Below are positions 1 to 9,203 of a stretch of DNA of 14,905 nucleotides, piece by piece. The stretch is from positions 1 to 14,905 of the forward strand of contig JBGUJZ010000011.1 in NCBI GenBank assembly GCA_045114175.1, in the 5' to 3' direction. Source of the DNA: Cacconaster sp045114175. GTDB lineage: Bacteria > Bacteroidota > Bacteroidia > Bacteroidales > UBA932. The notes under the pieces were generated by a model. It was given only the letters and a program-made list of their open reading frames with translations, had not been told where the DNA came from and searched no databases. Position 1 is the stretch's first letter; every line of letters begins with the position of its first letter. Position numbers and translations under genes: made by a program.

Positions 1-1
1 G

Positions 2-1393
2 ATGCGTACCCGCGGCCTGGACTGCGTGCTCTACCACATGCTGGGCGAGAATCTCCCCTTCAAAACCCACATTGAAGCCATTCAGGCAGCCGCTTCCTGG
101 GGTCTCCCGGTATCGGCCTATTCCCGTAAGGCAGAGAGCATTGAAGAGGCGGTGAGCTACATCAACGAATGGGATACCCGCCGCAAGAGCCTCCCCTTCG
201 CCACCGACGGCATCGTCATCAAAGTCAACGAACTGGACCTCCAGCGACAGTTGGGCTTCACCGCCAAATCCCCGCGCTGGGCCACTGCATACAAGTTCAA
301 ACCCGAATCGGCCCTCACGCCGCTGCTGAGCGTCGATTACCAGGTGGGCCGTACGGGCGCCGTGACGCCGGTAGCCAACCTGGAACCGGTTCCCCTCTCG
401 GGCACCGTGGTCAAGCGCGCATCGCTGCACAACAAAGACCAGATGGACCTGCTCGACATCCATATCGGCGATTGGGTCTATGTGGAAAAGGGTGGTGAGA
501 TTATCCCCAAAATCACGGCCGTGGAACTCTCCAAACGCCCTGCAGATGCGCAGCGGCCCCATTTCCCGGAGCGCTGCCCGGATTGCGGCACCCCGCTGGT
601 ACGCGACGAAGACCAGGCGCGTCACTACTGTCCCAACAGCGACAGCTGCCCCGAGCAGATCAAGGGCCGCTTCATCCACTTCATCTCGCGCAAGGCTATG
701 GATATCCTGGCCGGCGATGCCACCATTGCGCAGCTCTACGATGCCGGACTGATCCGTGAACTTCCTGACCTCTATGCGCTTACGCCAGACCAGCTGCTGA
801 AACTGGAGGGCTGGCAGCAGAAGTCGGTAGATAACTTCCTGGCGAGCCTGGAAAATTCCAAGAAGGTCCCCTTCCCGCGCGTGCTGAATGCCTTGGGCAT
901 CCGCCATATCGGCGAAACCACCGCGCGGATGCTGGCCACCCACTTTGGCTCGCTGGATGCGATGGCCGCTGCCAGCCGCGAGGAGCTGATGCAGATCGAC
1001 GAGGTGGGCGGTATCATGGCCGACGCCATCCTGGATTGGTTCGCCGCACCGCGTCACCGTGAAATGATTGAAAAGCTGCGCGCGATTGGCCTGCAATTTG
1101 AAATGAGCGCGGAGGAGACCCGCCGCCTCTCCGATACGCTCGCAGGCGCCACCGTGGTCGTGTCGGGCAACTTCACCATCTCGCGTGAGGAGATGAAGGC
1201 CCTGATTGCAGCCCACGGCGGCAAGAATACCGGCAGCGTAAGCGGCAGCACCACCTACCTGCTAGCAGGCGAAAAAGCGGGGCCCGAGAAGCTCCGCAAA
1301 GCAGAAAAGCTGGGCGTGAAGGTGATTTCCGAAGAAGATTTTTATCAATTGATTAACCATACAACTACAAACTTGCAAAATACACTCTTCTAA
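2..1393 (+). CDS. ligA: NAD+-dependent DNA ligase LigA, 5' truncated by window edge
   Basis: This is the C-terminal two thirds of the ligase that seals nicks in replication and repair using NAD+. The ATG at position 2 is internal, not the true start: the KxDG nucleophile region is absent and the frame is open to the edge. Visible in fragment numbering: adenylation-domain end with DGIVIKVN (69-76; K74 matches E. coli K290) and AYKF (K98 matches K314); OB fold from about 105 with GRTGAVTPVA; zinc finger C192-x2-C195-x14-C210-x5-C216, the same spacing as E. coli C408/C411/C426/C432; helix-hairpin-helix repeats about 230-365; BRCT domain about 378-455. The constant offset to E. coli numbering implies about 216 residues lie upstream. 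The last 14 residues are AT-rich and look like a non-conserved tail. The stop is 1 nt before hydG, suggesting co-transcription. Confidence 0.97.
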   Translation: MRTRGLDCVLYHMLGENLPFKTHIEAIQAAASWGLPVSAYSRKAESIEEAVSYINEWDTRRKSLPFATDGIVIKVNELDLQRQLGFTAKSPRWATAYKFKPESALTPLLSVDYQVGRTGAVTPVANLEPVPLSGTVVKRASLHNKDQMDLLDIHIGDWVYVEKGGEIIPKITAVELSKRPADAQRPHFPERCPDCGTPLVRDEDQARHYCPNSDSCPEQIKGRFIHFISRKAMDILAGDATIAQLYDAGLIRELPDLYALTPDQLLKLEGWQQKSVDNFLASLENSKKVPFPRVLNALGIRHIGETTARMLATHFGSLDAMAAASREELMQIDEVGGIMADAILDWFAAPRHREMIEKLRAIGLQFEMSAEETRRLSDTLAGATVVVSGNFTISREEMKALIAAHGGKNTGSVSGSTTYLLAGEKAGPEKLRKAEKLGVKVISEEDFYQLINHTTTNLQNTLF

Positions 1394-1394
1394 T

Positions 1395-2792
1395 ATGAAA
1401 GGTCAAGACTTCATCAATGACGCCTACCTCGAATCCCTGGTACGCGATACGAAAGAAGACAAAGCAGCCATCCGCGCCATCTTTGCCAAAAGCAAGAACA
1501 AGGAACCGCTGACGCTCGAGGAGACCGCCAAACTGCTGGCTATCGAATCGCCCGAAATGGAGAAGGAACTCTTCGAGACGGCGCACGAACTCAAGCAGTC
1601 CATCTACGGCAACCGCATCGTGCTTTTCGCCCCGCTCTACATCGGCAACTACTGCATCAACGATTGCAAATACTGCGGCTTCCGCAAGTCCCTGCGCACC
1701 GCCGTCCGCAAGACCTTGACCGATGCCGAACTGGTGCAGGAGGTCGAAAGCCTTGAGAATCTGGGCCACAAGCGCCTGATCCTGGTCTACGGCGAATCGC
1801 CGCTCTACTCCCCGGAATTCATCGCCCACACAGTGCGCAAGGTCTACGAGACCAAGGTGGGCAAGGGCTCCATCCGCCGCGTCAACATCAACGCCGCTCC
1901 GCTCGACGTGGAGGGCTACAAGATCGTGAAGGCTGCCGGCATCGGCACCTTCCAAGTGTTCCAGGAGACCTATCACAAAGAGACATACAAGATCTACCAT
2001 CCGGCCGACACCCGCAAGGGCGACTACCTGTGGCGCCTGACCGCCATGGACCGTGCCTTCGAGGGCGGCATCGACGATATGGGCATCGGCGCCCTGTTCG
2101 GACTCTATGACTGGCGCTTCGAGGTGCTCGGCCTCGTGGCACACGCCATTCACTTGAAAGAGACCTTCGGCGTAGGCCCGCACACCATCAGCTTCCCGCG
2201 CATCCAGCCGGCAGCCGGCCTCAAACGCGAAGATTTGCCGTATCTGGTGAGTGACCAGCACTTCAAACGGCTCGTGGCCATCCTGCGCCTCGCCGTCCCC
2301 TACACGGGCCTGATTATGACTGCCCGCGAGAATGAGGCAGTCCGCAACGAAGTGATGGAGTTCGGCGTCTCGCAGATCGACTCCGGCACCAAGCTCGAAA
2401 TCGGCGGTTACCAGGAGAAGAAGAAATCGCAGGATCTGGAGCGCGAGCAGTTCCAGGTGGGCGACACCCGTGACCTGGATGAGACCATCCGCTGGCTCAT
2501 GACCCGCGACTTCATCCCCAGTTTCTGCACCGCCTGCTACCGTCTGGGCCGCACGGGCGAGCATTTCATGGAATATGCCATCCCGGGTTTCATCGGCAAC
2601 TTCTGCACCCCGAACGCCATCCTCACGCTGGCTGAATATCTCGAGGACTACAGTTCACCGGAAACCAAGGCCGAAGGCTACAAACTGATTGACCGTGAGC
2701 TGGTCAAGATGAAAGACGACGACCGCAAAGCCAAGGTGATCGAGCGTCTGGGCATCATCCGCGGCAGCGACAAACGGGATCTCTACTTCTAA
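1395..2792 (+). CDS. hydG: [FeFe]-hydrogenase H-cluster maturase HydG (radical SAM tyrosine lyase)
   Basis: HydG cleaves L-tyrosine to p-cresol and a dehydroglycine-derived fragment that gives CO and cyanide, and builds an Fe(CO)2(CN)-cysteine synthon for the H-cluster of [FeFe]-hydrogenase. The 465-residue length fits HydG and exceeds ThiH (about 375). The radical SAM cluster motif is C87-x3-C91-x2-C94 in NYCINDCKYCGF. The second-cluster motif C378-x2-C381-x22-C404 is present with exactly the HydG spacing; ThiH lacks it. GESP and ETYHKETY segments are typical of the HydG/ThiH barrel. The gene starts 1 nt after ligA and ends 9 nt before the RelA/SpoT gene. The partners hydE and hydF and a hydrogenase gene are not in the window, which is unusual because hyd maturases often cluster. 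Family assignment is strong; in vivo role is inferred from family knowledge. Confidence 0.95.
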   Translation: MKGQDFINDAYLESLVRDTKEDKAAIRAIFAKSKNKEPLTLEETAKLLAIESPEMEKELFETAHELKQSIYGNRIVLFAPLYIGNYCINDCKYCGFRKSLRTAVRKTLTDAELVQEVESLENLGHKRLILVYGESPLYSPEFIAHTVRKVYETKVGKGSIRRVNINAAPLDVEGYKIVKAAGIGTFQVFQETYHKETYKIYHPADTRKGDYLWRLTAMDRAFEGGIDDMGIGALFGLYDWRFEVLGLVAHAIHLKETFGVGPHTISFPRIQPAAGLKREDLPYLVSDQHFKRLVAILRLAVPYTGLIMTARENEAVRNEVMEFGVSQIDSGTKLEIGGYQEKKKSQDLEREQFQVGDTRDLDETIRWLMTRDFIPSFCTACYRLGRTGEHFMEYAIPGFIGNFCTPNAILTLAEYLEDYSSPETKAEGYKLIDRELVKMKDDDRKAKVIERLGIIRGSDKRDLYF

Positions 2793-2801
2793 TCCACCGC
2801 T

Positions 2802-5033
2802 ATGCAGTCGAAGTTTACTGAAGAAGATTATCAACTGATCGAACGCGAGTTGGCGCCGCTCCGTGAAGCGGCCCGCAAGCGCTGTGCCGACCGGGAGCAG
2901 TTCGAACTCTGCCGGAAGGCCTTCGACTTTGCCAACGAAGCCCACAAGAACGTGCGCCGGCGCTCCGGGGAGCCCTATATACTCCATCCGATCGCCGTTG
3001 CAAAGATTGTGGTCAGCGAGATCGGACTCGGCTGCAAATCCATCTGTGCGGCACTGCTGCACGATGTGGTGGAAGATACCGAATACACGGTAGAAGACAT
3101 CCAGCGCCTCTTCGGCGACAAGATTGCCTCGCTGGTGGACGGCCTGACCAAGATCAAGGTGGCTCTGGACGACAACAAAGACGCCACCAGTCTTCAGGCT
3201 GAAAACTTCAAGCGCATCCTCCTGACGCTCAACGACGATGTCCGCATCATCCTGATTAAACTGGCCGACCGGCTCCACAACATCCGGACCATCCAGTTCA
3301 TGCCGGAATACAAGCGCGACAAGATCCTGAGCGAGACCATGTACATCTTCATCCCGCTGGCCCACAAGCTCGGCCTCTACAGCATGAAGACGGAGATGGA
3401 AAACATCTGGCTCACCTACCGTGAACCGGAGGCTTATCAGGAGATCTCCCTGCGGCTGCAGGCCTTTGAGCAGGAACGCAGCGCCGGGATGGAAGACATT
3501 ATCTCCCCCATCCGCGAGAAACTGCAGGAGAACGGCTACGACGCGCAGATTATCAAGCGTTTGAAGAGTCCCTACTCCATCTGGCGCAAGATGAACGTGA
3601 AGAAGGTTCCCTTCGAGGAGATCTTTGATATCTACGCCATCCGTATCGTCTTCAAACCCAAGGAGGGCATCACAGAGCGCGAGCAGTGCTGGCACATCTT
3701 CTCACTCATCACAAGTCTCTACAACTACAAGGCGGACCGCACCCGCGACTGGGTCAAGGAGCCTAAGGCCAATGGCTACGAGGCGCTCCACCTGACCGTC
3801 ATGTCGCCCAGCGGCAACTGGGTGGAGATTCAGATCCGCAGCGAGCGGATGAACTCGATTGCAGAACGCGGTGTGGCGGCACACTGGCTCTACAAGAAGA
3901 ACAACCCGAACGTCTCCGAATCCGAGGTGGATATCTGGCTCAAGCGGATCCGCGAGATTCTGGAAAATCCCGACGCCAATGCCATCTCCTTCCTGGACAA
4001 CGTCCATCAGGAACTGATCACCCCCGATATCTACGTTTTCACCCACAAGGGCGAGCCGCGCAACCTGGCCAAGGGTGCCACCGCACTCGACTTCGCTTAC
4101 CTGATCCACTCAGAGATTGGTAATCAGGCCATTGCGGCCAAAGTCAACCAGAAACTGGTGCCGCTCTCCACGGTACTGCGGAACGGTGACCAAATCGAGA
4201 TTATCACCTCGGAAACCGGCAAGCCCAAGCGCGAATGGCTCTCCTTCCTGCAGACCAGCCGCGCCAAGGGTGAAGTGCTCGATTTCCTCAAGCGAGACGC
4301 CAAGAACGCCATCCGGGACGGCCAGCAGATGCTGGAGAACGCCCTGAATGCGCGTGGCATCTCCGAGCGTATCCGTGTGATGCGCAAGCTGCTGGATTAC
4401 TATAAGATAGAGACAAAGGACGACTTCTACAACCGCGTGGGAATCGGCCTCATTGACCTCTCGGATATCGACAAGGCCCTCAAGGCCAATACCTCCTCCA
4501 GCAACAACGTGCTGATGTGGGGCATCAAACTCTTCCGTCCTACCCGCAAGGCTGCACAAATCGACCCGAAGAAAGACTACATTCTCTCCGACAATACCGG
4601 GCAGCCCGACTCCTTCATCATTGCAGACTGCTGCTCGCCAATCCCGGGCGACAATGCCGTAGGTTTCCTGAACCCGGACGGCACCGTCACCGTGCACAAG
4701 AAGACCTGCCCCGTGGCCACTGACCTCGCCTCCAAGTATGGCGACAAGGTGCTGGCCGTCAAGTGGAGCAAATCCCTCGTGCGCTCCTTCCGGGCCGGAA
4801 TCGGAGCGCGCGGAATCGACCGACAGGGCATGATCAACGATTTCATCAAGATCATTACCACCGGTCTGGGTATCAATATCCGCAAGATGCAGTTCGAATC
4901 GCACGACGGCGTGTTCGATGCCTACCTGGAGGTTTTTGTCCAGAACACCGAACTGCTCGATCAACTCATCCAGCGTCTCAGCCGTATTCGCGGCGTAACG
5001 GCCATCTCCCGCACCGACATCAACAAGCCATGA
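2802..5033 (+). CDS. rel: RelA/SpoT-family bifunctional (p)ppGpp synthetase/hydrolase
   Basis: A long-form RSH enzyme of 743 residues that makes and degrades the stringent-response alarmone (p)ppGpp in the cytoplasm. N-terminal hydrolase: HD residues H62, H87-D88, E91-D92 and LADRLHN (D156, N160) are all present, so hydrolysis should be intact. Synthetase, about 250-365: RLKSPYSIWRKM (253-264), FDIYAIRI (D277) and VEIQIR with catalytic-type E342, so synthesis also looks possible. TGS domain about 408-470 (DIYVFTHKGEP), a conserved-Cys region with ADCCSPIPGD, and a C-terminal ACT/RRM domain about 665-740. Bacteroidota often carry two long RSH proteins; which one this is cannot be settled here, so the symbol is generic. 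The 3' end shares ATGA (5030-5033) with the next gene, indicating translational coupling. No SD sequence is seen, as usual in the phylum. Confidence 0.96.
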   Translation: MQSKFTEEDYQLIERELAPLREAARKRCADREQFELCRKAFDFANEAHKNVRRRSGEPYILHPIAVAKIVVSEIGLGCKSICAALLHDVVEDTEYTVEDIQRLFGDKIASLVDGLTKIKVALDDNKDATSLQAENFKRILLTLNDDVRIILIKLADRLHNIRTIQFMPEYKRDKILSETMYIFIPLAHKLGLYSMKTEMENIWLTYREPEAYQEISLRLQAFEQERSAGMEDIISPIREKLQENGYDAQIIKRLKSPYSIWRKMNVKKVPFEEIFDIYAIRIVFKPKEGITEREQCWHIFSLITSLYNYKADRTRDWVKEPKANGYEALHLTVMSPSGNWVEIQIRSERMNSIAERGVAAHWLYKKNNPNVSESEVDIWLKRIREILENPDANAISFLDNVHQELITPDIYVFTHKGEPRNLAKGATALDFAYLIHSEIGNQAIAAKVNQKLVPLSTVLRNGDQIEIITSETGKPKREWLSFLQTSRAKGEVLDFLKRDAKNAIRDGQQMLENALNARGISERIRVMRKLLDYYKIETKDDFYNRVGIGLIDLSDIDKALKANTSSSNNVLMWGIKLFRPTRKAAQIDPKKDYILSDNTGQPDSFIIADCCSPIPGDNAVGFLNPDGTVTVHKKTCPVATDLASKYGDKVLAVKWSKSLVRSFRAGIGARGIDRQGMINDFIKIITTGLGINIRKMQFESHDGVFDAYLEVFVQNTELLDQLIQRLSRIRGVTAISRTDINKP

Positions 5034-6817
5034 AAACTCGACTGACCATCACCGCTCTTGTGCTTGCCGCCTTTTCGGCCGCCTGCCTGCTGTCGCACTC
5101 CTGCGCCAACACCACCACTGCGCCCCAGGGCGGCCCCAAGGACACCATTCCGCCGGTGATTCGGCAGATTGAGCCGCAGAACGGGACCACCGGCTTCCCT
5201 ACGGTCGGCGGAACGGTCGTGCTCTCTTTCGACGAGTATGCGGTGGTTAAGAATCAGGGAGATATCCTCCTTTCGCCGCCGCTCAAGAAGAAGCTGAAGA
5301 CCCGCGTCAGGGGCAAGAGCATCGTGGTAACCGTCCAGGACACGCTGCGCGAGAACACCACCTATACGATTGACTTCGGATCGGCCATCGCCGACAATAA
5401 CGAGGGTAATATCGCCCCGCGAACGGTTTACACCTTCTCTACCGGCGATGTGATCGATTCGATGTATGTAACCGGCCGGGTGATTGATTGCCAAACACTT
5501 ACGCCGGTCCCCAAGACGCTCGTCACCCTCTATCGAGACCACTCCGATTCAGCTTGCTTCAACGCCCTGCCGGACGCAGCGGCCATCACCGACGACTGGG
5601 GCTTCTTCACCATCCGCAACATTGCACCGGACGCCTATCGCGTCTATGCTTACTCGGATGGGGACGGAAACTTCAAGTACAACCCGGACGGAGACAAGGT
5701 GGCCTTTATGGACAGCCTCTTCACCCCGGATGCCGTGGTCCGCGATTCCATCTACGAGTTGCGCGGCTTCGATATGAAAGACACGACCGCCTGCCTGGCC
5801 CGCACTGCCATGATTGAGCTGCCGCTCTTCACCGGCCTGCAGAGCGTGCAATACCTGCAGAACTACGGCCGTAAGGCAGAAAAGGCCGGCTTTCTGAAGT
5901 TCAGCGCGGGCGATGTAGTGATCAACTCGCTGGAATTCGTAGGAATAGACAGTTCCGACGTGCTCGTGCAGTACACCCCCACCCGTGACAGTCTCGATTT
6001 CTGGATCACCTACAAGTATCATCTGGAAGACAGCCTGATCCTGCGGTTGAACTATATGAAGACCGACTCTACCGGCGTGCTCGTGGCCACCGATGAATCG
6101 GTCGTCCTGGGCATGCCTACCGACACGGCGCTGATCAGTGCCAACAAGGCGCGCGAGAAGGATACCGTCTTTGTCCTCAAGACCACTTCCACCCCGGAAA
6201 CCATCGAGCAGGACGGCATTACGCTCGAATCGGAGTTCCCAATCATTCGGATGGTTACCGATTCCATCTCGCTGATCGAGACCAACCCCAAGAACCAGAC
6301 GGTGGAGCGCGAGATCAGCTTCATGCGCGATCCCACCGACATCCGGCGCTTTATCCTCCATCCGGAGGGCACGCTCCAGCCGGGCTACACCTATGCGGTT
6401 CGCATTCCCCAGGGGACCTTTACCAACATGTACGGCCTCCCCAACCGCGAGGAGACGCTACGGCTCTCCCTTCCTACCGGCGAGGACCTCAGTACGCTCT
6501 CCATTCAGCTGACCGGCGTGGACAACCGCTACATCGTGGAACTCACCAATGAGAAGCTTGACCGCGTGCACCGGCGCTTCATCGTGGAGAGCGATTCCAC
6601 CCTCTTCTGCCCTTACCTCAAGGCCGACAAGTATGCCATCCGCATCATGCAGGATCGCAACCGCAACGGCATCTACGACATGGGTAACCTGCTGGAGAGG
6701 CGGCAGCCCGAGCGCGTGCTGATTTTCGAGAGCGAACCCGGCAAACGGGTGCTGGAGATTCCAGAGCGCAGTGAGATTGAGCAATCCATTGACATTCAGG
6801 CATTATTCAACAAATGA
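5030..6817 (+). CDS. Ig-like (Big_5) domain-containing lipoprotein
   Basis: A 595-residue predicted envelope lipoprotein. The frame stays open upstream to 4763, but the ATG at 5030 is chosen because it overlaps the rel stop as ATGA and directly starts a signal peptide (KTR, then a hydrophobic run). The lipidated residue is probably C25, followed by the CAN...APQGGPKDTIPP pattern I recall from Bacteroidales lipoproteins; C19 is an alternative and the lipobox is not canonical. About residues 38-140 resemble the bacterial Ig-like Big_5/SbsA fold (IEPQNGTTGFP...VLSFDEY...FSTGD). About 145-230 resemble a carboxypeptidase-regulatory-like beta-sandwich (VTGRVID...GFFTIRNIAPDAYRVYAYSDGDGN). The C-terminus has an Asp/Asn-rich loop, QDRNRNGIYDMGN. 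The precise function is unknown; a structural or envelope-assembly role is inference. It overlaps the next gene by another ATGA. Confidence 0.88.
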   Translation: MKTRLTITALVLAAFSAACLLSHSCANTTTAPQGGPKDTIPPVIRQIEPQNGTTGFPTVGGTVVLSFDEYAVVKNQGDILLSPPLKKKLKTRVRGKSIVVTVQDTLRENTTYTIDFGSAIADNNEGNIAPRTVYTFSTGDVIDSMYVTGRVIDCQTLTPVPKTLVTLYRDHSDSACFNALPDAAAITDDWGFFTIRNIAPDAYRVYAYSDGDGNFKYNPDGDKVAFMDSLFTPDAVVRDSIYELRGFDMKDTTACLARTAMIELPLFTGLQSVQYLQNYGRKAEKAGFLKFSAGDVVINSLEFVGIDSSDVLVQYTPTRDSLDFWITYKYHLEDSLILRLNYMKTDSTGVLVATDESVVLGMPTDTALISANKAREKDTVFVLKTTSTPETIEQDGITLESEFPIIRMVTDSISLIETNPKNQTVEREISFMRDPTDIRRFILHPEGTLQPGYTYAVRIPQGTFTNMYGLPNREETLRLSLPTGEDLSTLSIQLTGVDNRYIVELTNEKLDRVHRRFIVESDSTLFCPYLKADKYAIRIMQDRNRNGIYDMGNLLERRQPERVLIFESEPGKRVLEIPERSEIEQSIDIQALFNK

Positions 6818-7509
6818 AACGGCGACTGATCCTTCTCCTCTTGCTGCTTTGCAGCGGTTTTGCGCTTCGTGCGCAGGACCCGGATTTTGCCGTCATCAGT
6901 GAATTGCCGGACGACTTTGCCGAGCTCGACACCCTACCCGCTCCGCAGAAGTATCACAGCCTGCACATGATCGGTTTCCGCTACTCCTACGACCTGTGCA
7001 ACATCTCCTCCATGCCGACCGTAGGCGAACATATTCTGGGCTGTCCGCTCAACTTCTCCGTGATGTTCACCTATTACCATCCGATGTGGGACCAGTTGAA
7101 CGTTTTCGGCCTGCAATTCGGCGCAAAATACGGCACGATGGGCTACCGGTCCGACTATTCCGACTGGGGCGAGGCCATCAAGTATGTGGAGCTTCCGCTG
7201 GGCAGCCAGATGAAAATCGATTTCAGCCACTTCCGCGCCCTCATCAACGTGGGCACCTACTACGCCTACAAACTTTCTACCGACAAGCCCGGCGGCTTTG
7301 ACGAATATGACATCCGCCACGATTACGGTGTCTATGCCGGCGGCGGTTTCGCGATTGTTTTCGGCCGCTTCGACCTGCAGTTCGAGGGGAACTACAAGTT
7401 CTCTTTCTGCAGCCTCTATCACCCCAACAAATACAGTGATTTATACTGGATTACGGCCTATCCGCGCAACCTTTCGATCAGTGCGGGGCTCTTCGTCCAT
7501 CTCTGGTAA
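6814..7509 (+). CDS. Predicted outer-membrane beta-barrel protein, function unknown
   Basis: A 231-residue protein with a clear Sec signal peptide: KRR, a Leu-rich core, then ALRA before QD, so cleavage is likely after A20. The mature part is rich in aromatic residues and in alternating hydrophobic/polar stretches such as FGLQFGAKYGTMGYRS, FRALINVGTYYAYKL and VYAGGGFAIVFGRFDLQFEG. It ends in a strand finishing with Trp (ISAGLFVHLW). These features suit a small outer-membrane beta-barrel of the porin-like type. I do not recognise a named family. The start codon overlaps the stop of the lipoprotein gene (ATGA, 6814-6817) and the stop is 3 nt before ispG, so it is made from the same message. A joint role with the lipoprotein in the outer membrane is plausible from the coupling but is inference. 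Confidence 0.78.
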   Translation: MKRRLILLLLLLCSGFALRAQDPDFAVISELPDDFAELDTLPAPQKYHSLHMIGFRYSYDLCNISSMPTVGEHILGCPLNFSVMFTYYHPMWDQLNVFGLQFGAKYGTMGYRSDYSDWGEAIKYVELPLGSQMKIDFSHFRALINVGTYYAYKLSTDKPGGFDEYDIRHDYGVYAGGGFAIVFGRFDLQFEGNYKFSFCSLYHPNKYSDLYWITAYPRNLSISAGLFVHLW

Positions 7510-7512
7510 ACC

Positions 7513-8832
<1,320 letters not shown>

Positions 8833-8902
8833 TAGCTGCGCTCGGACAAAAAATCCTCGCTCCGCTATTACGCTCTCCGCCTTCAGGCCGTTTATCCCTC
8901 AA

Positions 8903-8920
8903 GTGTAGCAGCTGCTTCAC
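8903..8920. repeat. Imperfect 18-bp inverted repeat
   Basis: The sequence GTGTAGCAGCTGCTTCAC has half-sites GTGTAGCAG and CTGCTTCAC that are reverse complements at 8 of 9 positions, with a perfect AGCAGCTGCT core. It lacks a following T-run, so a Rho-independent terminator is unlikely. A protein-binding dyad or a short RNA hairpin is possible; this may also be chance. Confidence 0.35.
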
Positions 8921-9030
8921 CTATAGTGTTAATACTTTGTTCATTCTTTCTTCGCGCGCGTACGTAAGGGTGTCACGGCGAATTGCTAACTTGCGCTGTT
9001 TTTAGATTCCCTTAATAGGCAAAACAACAC

Positions 9031-9044
9031 TTTATAGCTATAAA
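9031..9044. promoter_or_regulatory. Perfect 14-bp palindrome just before a start codon
   Basis: TTTATAGCTATAAA is its own reverse complement over all 14 bases and ends 2 nt before the ATG of the 50-residue ORF. In DNA it could be an operator; in RNA it could form only a weak hairpin because there is no spare loop. AT-richness raises the chance of coincidence. Confidence 0.35.
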
Positions 9045-9046
9045 CA

Positions 9047-9199
9047 ATGATCTGCAAATCAACTCTCCAGTCCGCACAGCGCGCTTATGAAGCACCTGTA
9101 TGCGAGTCTCTTGAAATCCTCGAGGGATCGGTCCTCTGCGTCAGCGAGCCGAACTCGAGTAACTTCAGCAGTTTCAACAACAACCCTTTCACCTGGTAG
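9047..9199 (+). CDS. Small 50-residue protein upstream of surface lipoprotein gene
   Basis: An ATG-to-TAG ORF of 50 codons, short enough to be missed by length-limited gene callers. It begins MICKSTLQSA, contains YEAPVCESLEILEGSVLCVS (14-33), then an Asn/Ser/Phe-rich tail ending in FTW. There is no signal peptide or membrane segment. The pattern Y-x-A-P followed by acidic residues, an E-G-x-V-L-C-x-S motif and a C-terminal Trp resembles small uncharacterised proteins I recall from Bacteroidales located before fimbrillin-type or other secreted-protein genes; this recall was not checked by search. The stop lies 4 nt before the lipoprotein ATG at 9204, so translational coupling is likely. An overlapping frame opening at 9087 and running into the lipoprotein is rejected because it lacks this pattern and precedes the true signal peptide. 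Confidence 0.68.
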   Translation: MICKSTLQSAQRAYEAPVCESLEILEGSVLCVSEPNSSNFSSFNNNPFTW

Positions 9200-9203
9200 C
9201 ACT

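Larger units (their letters stand above)
8836..9046. other. Gene-poor spacer with inverted repeats
   Basis: No ORF with plausible coding character was seen between ispG and the small ORF at 9047. The stretch holds an imperfect dyad (8903-8920), a 14-nt alternating pyrimidine-purine tract (8953-8966) and a perfect 14-bp palindrome (9031-9044). I looked for -33 TTTG/-7 TAnnTTTG pairs. The closest candidates are TTTG at 8936-8939 with TACGTAAG 21 nt downstream, and TAACTTGC at 8987-8994 without a -33 element; neither is convincing. No T-run terminator follows ispG. The promoter for the downstream two-gene unit must nevertheless lie here or further upstream. Confidence 0.6.

Noticed and set aside
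1349..1394. A possible promoter for hydG in the AT-rich end of ligA
   Set aside because: The best stretch (TACAAACTTGC, 1366-1376) does not fit the TAnnTTTG spacing and has no convincing -33 element. The AT-richness may only reflect a poorly conserved tail.
1365..2564. A 399-codon open frame on the minus strand opposite hydG
   Set aside because: It lies wholly antisense to a gene with complete HydG motifs, and its protein is low-complexity with no recognisable domain. Long antisense frames are common in GC-rich coding DNA.
4763..5029. An N-terminal extension of the Ig-like lipoprotein frame
   Set aside because: It overlaps the conserved ACT region of the RelA/SpoT protein in another frame, and the signal peptide begins at the ATG at 5030.
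2655..6361. Several other long minus-strand frames (e.g. 2655-3695, 4110-4964, 5549-6361)
   Set aside because: All mirror well-supported sense genes and share the same biased composition; none has a motif.
9087..9203. An N-terminal extension of the mosaic lipoprotein frame
   Set aside because: It overlaps the small ORF in another frame, is Ser/Thr/Arg-rich, and would bury the lipoprotein signal peptide that starts at 9204.
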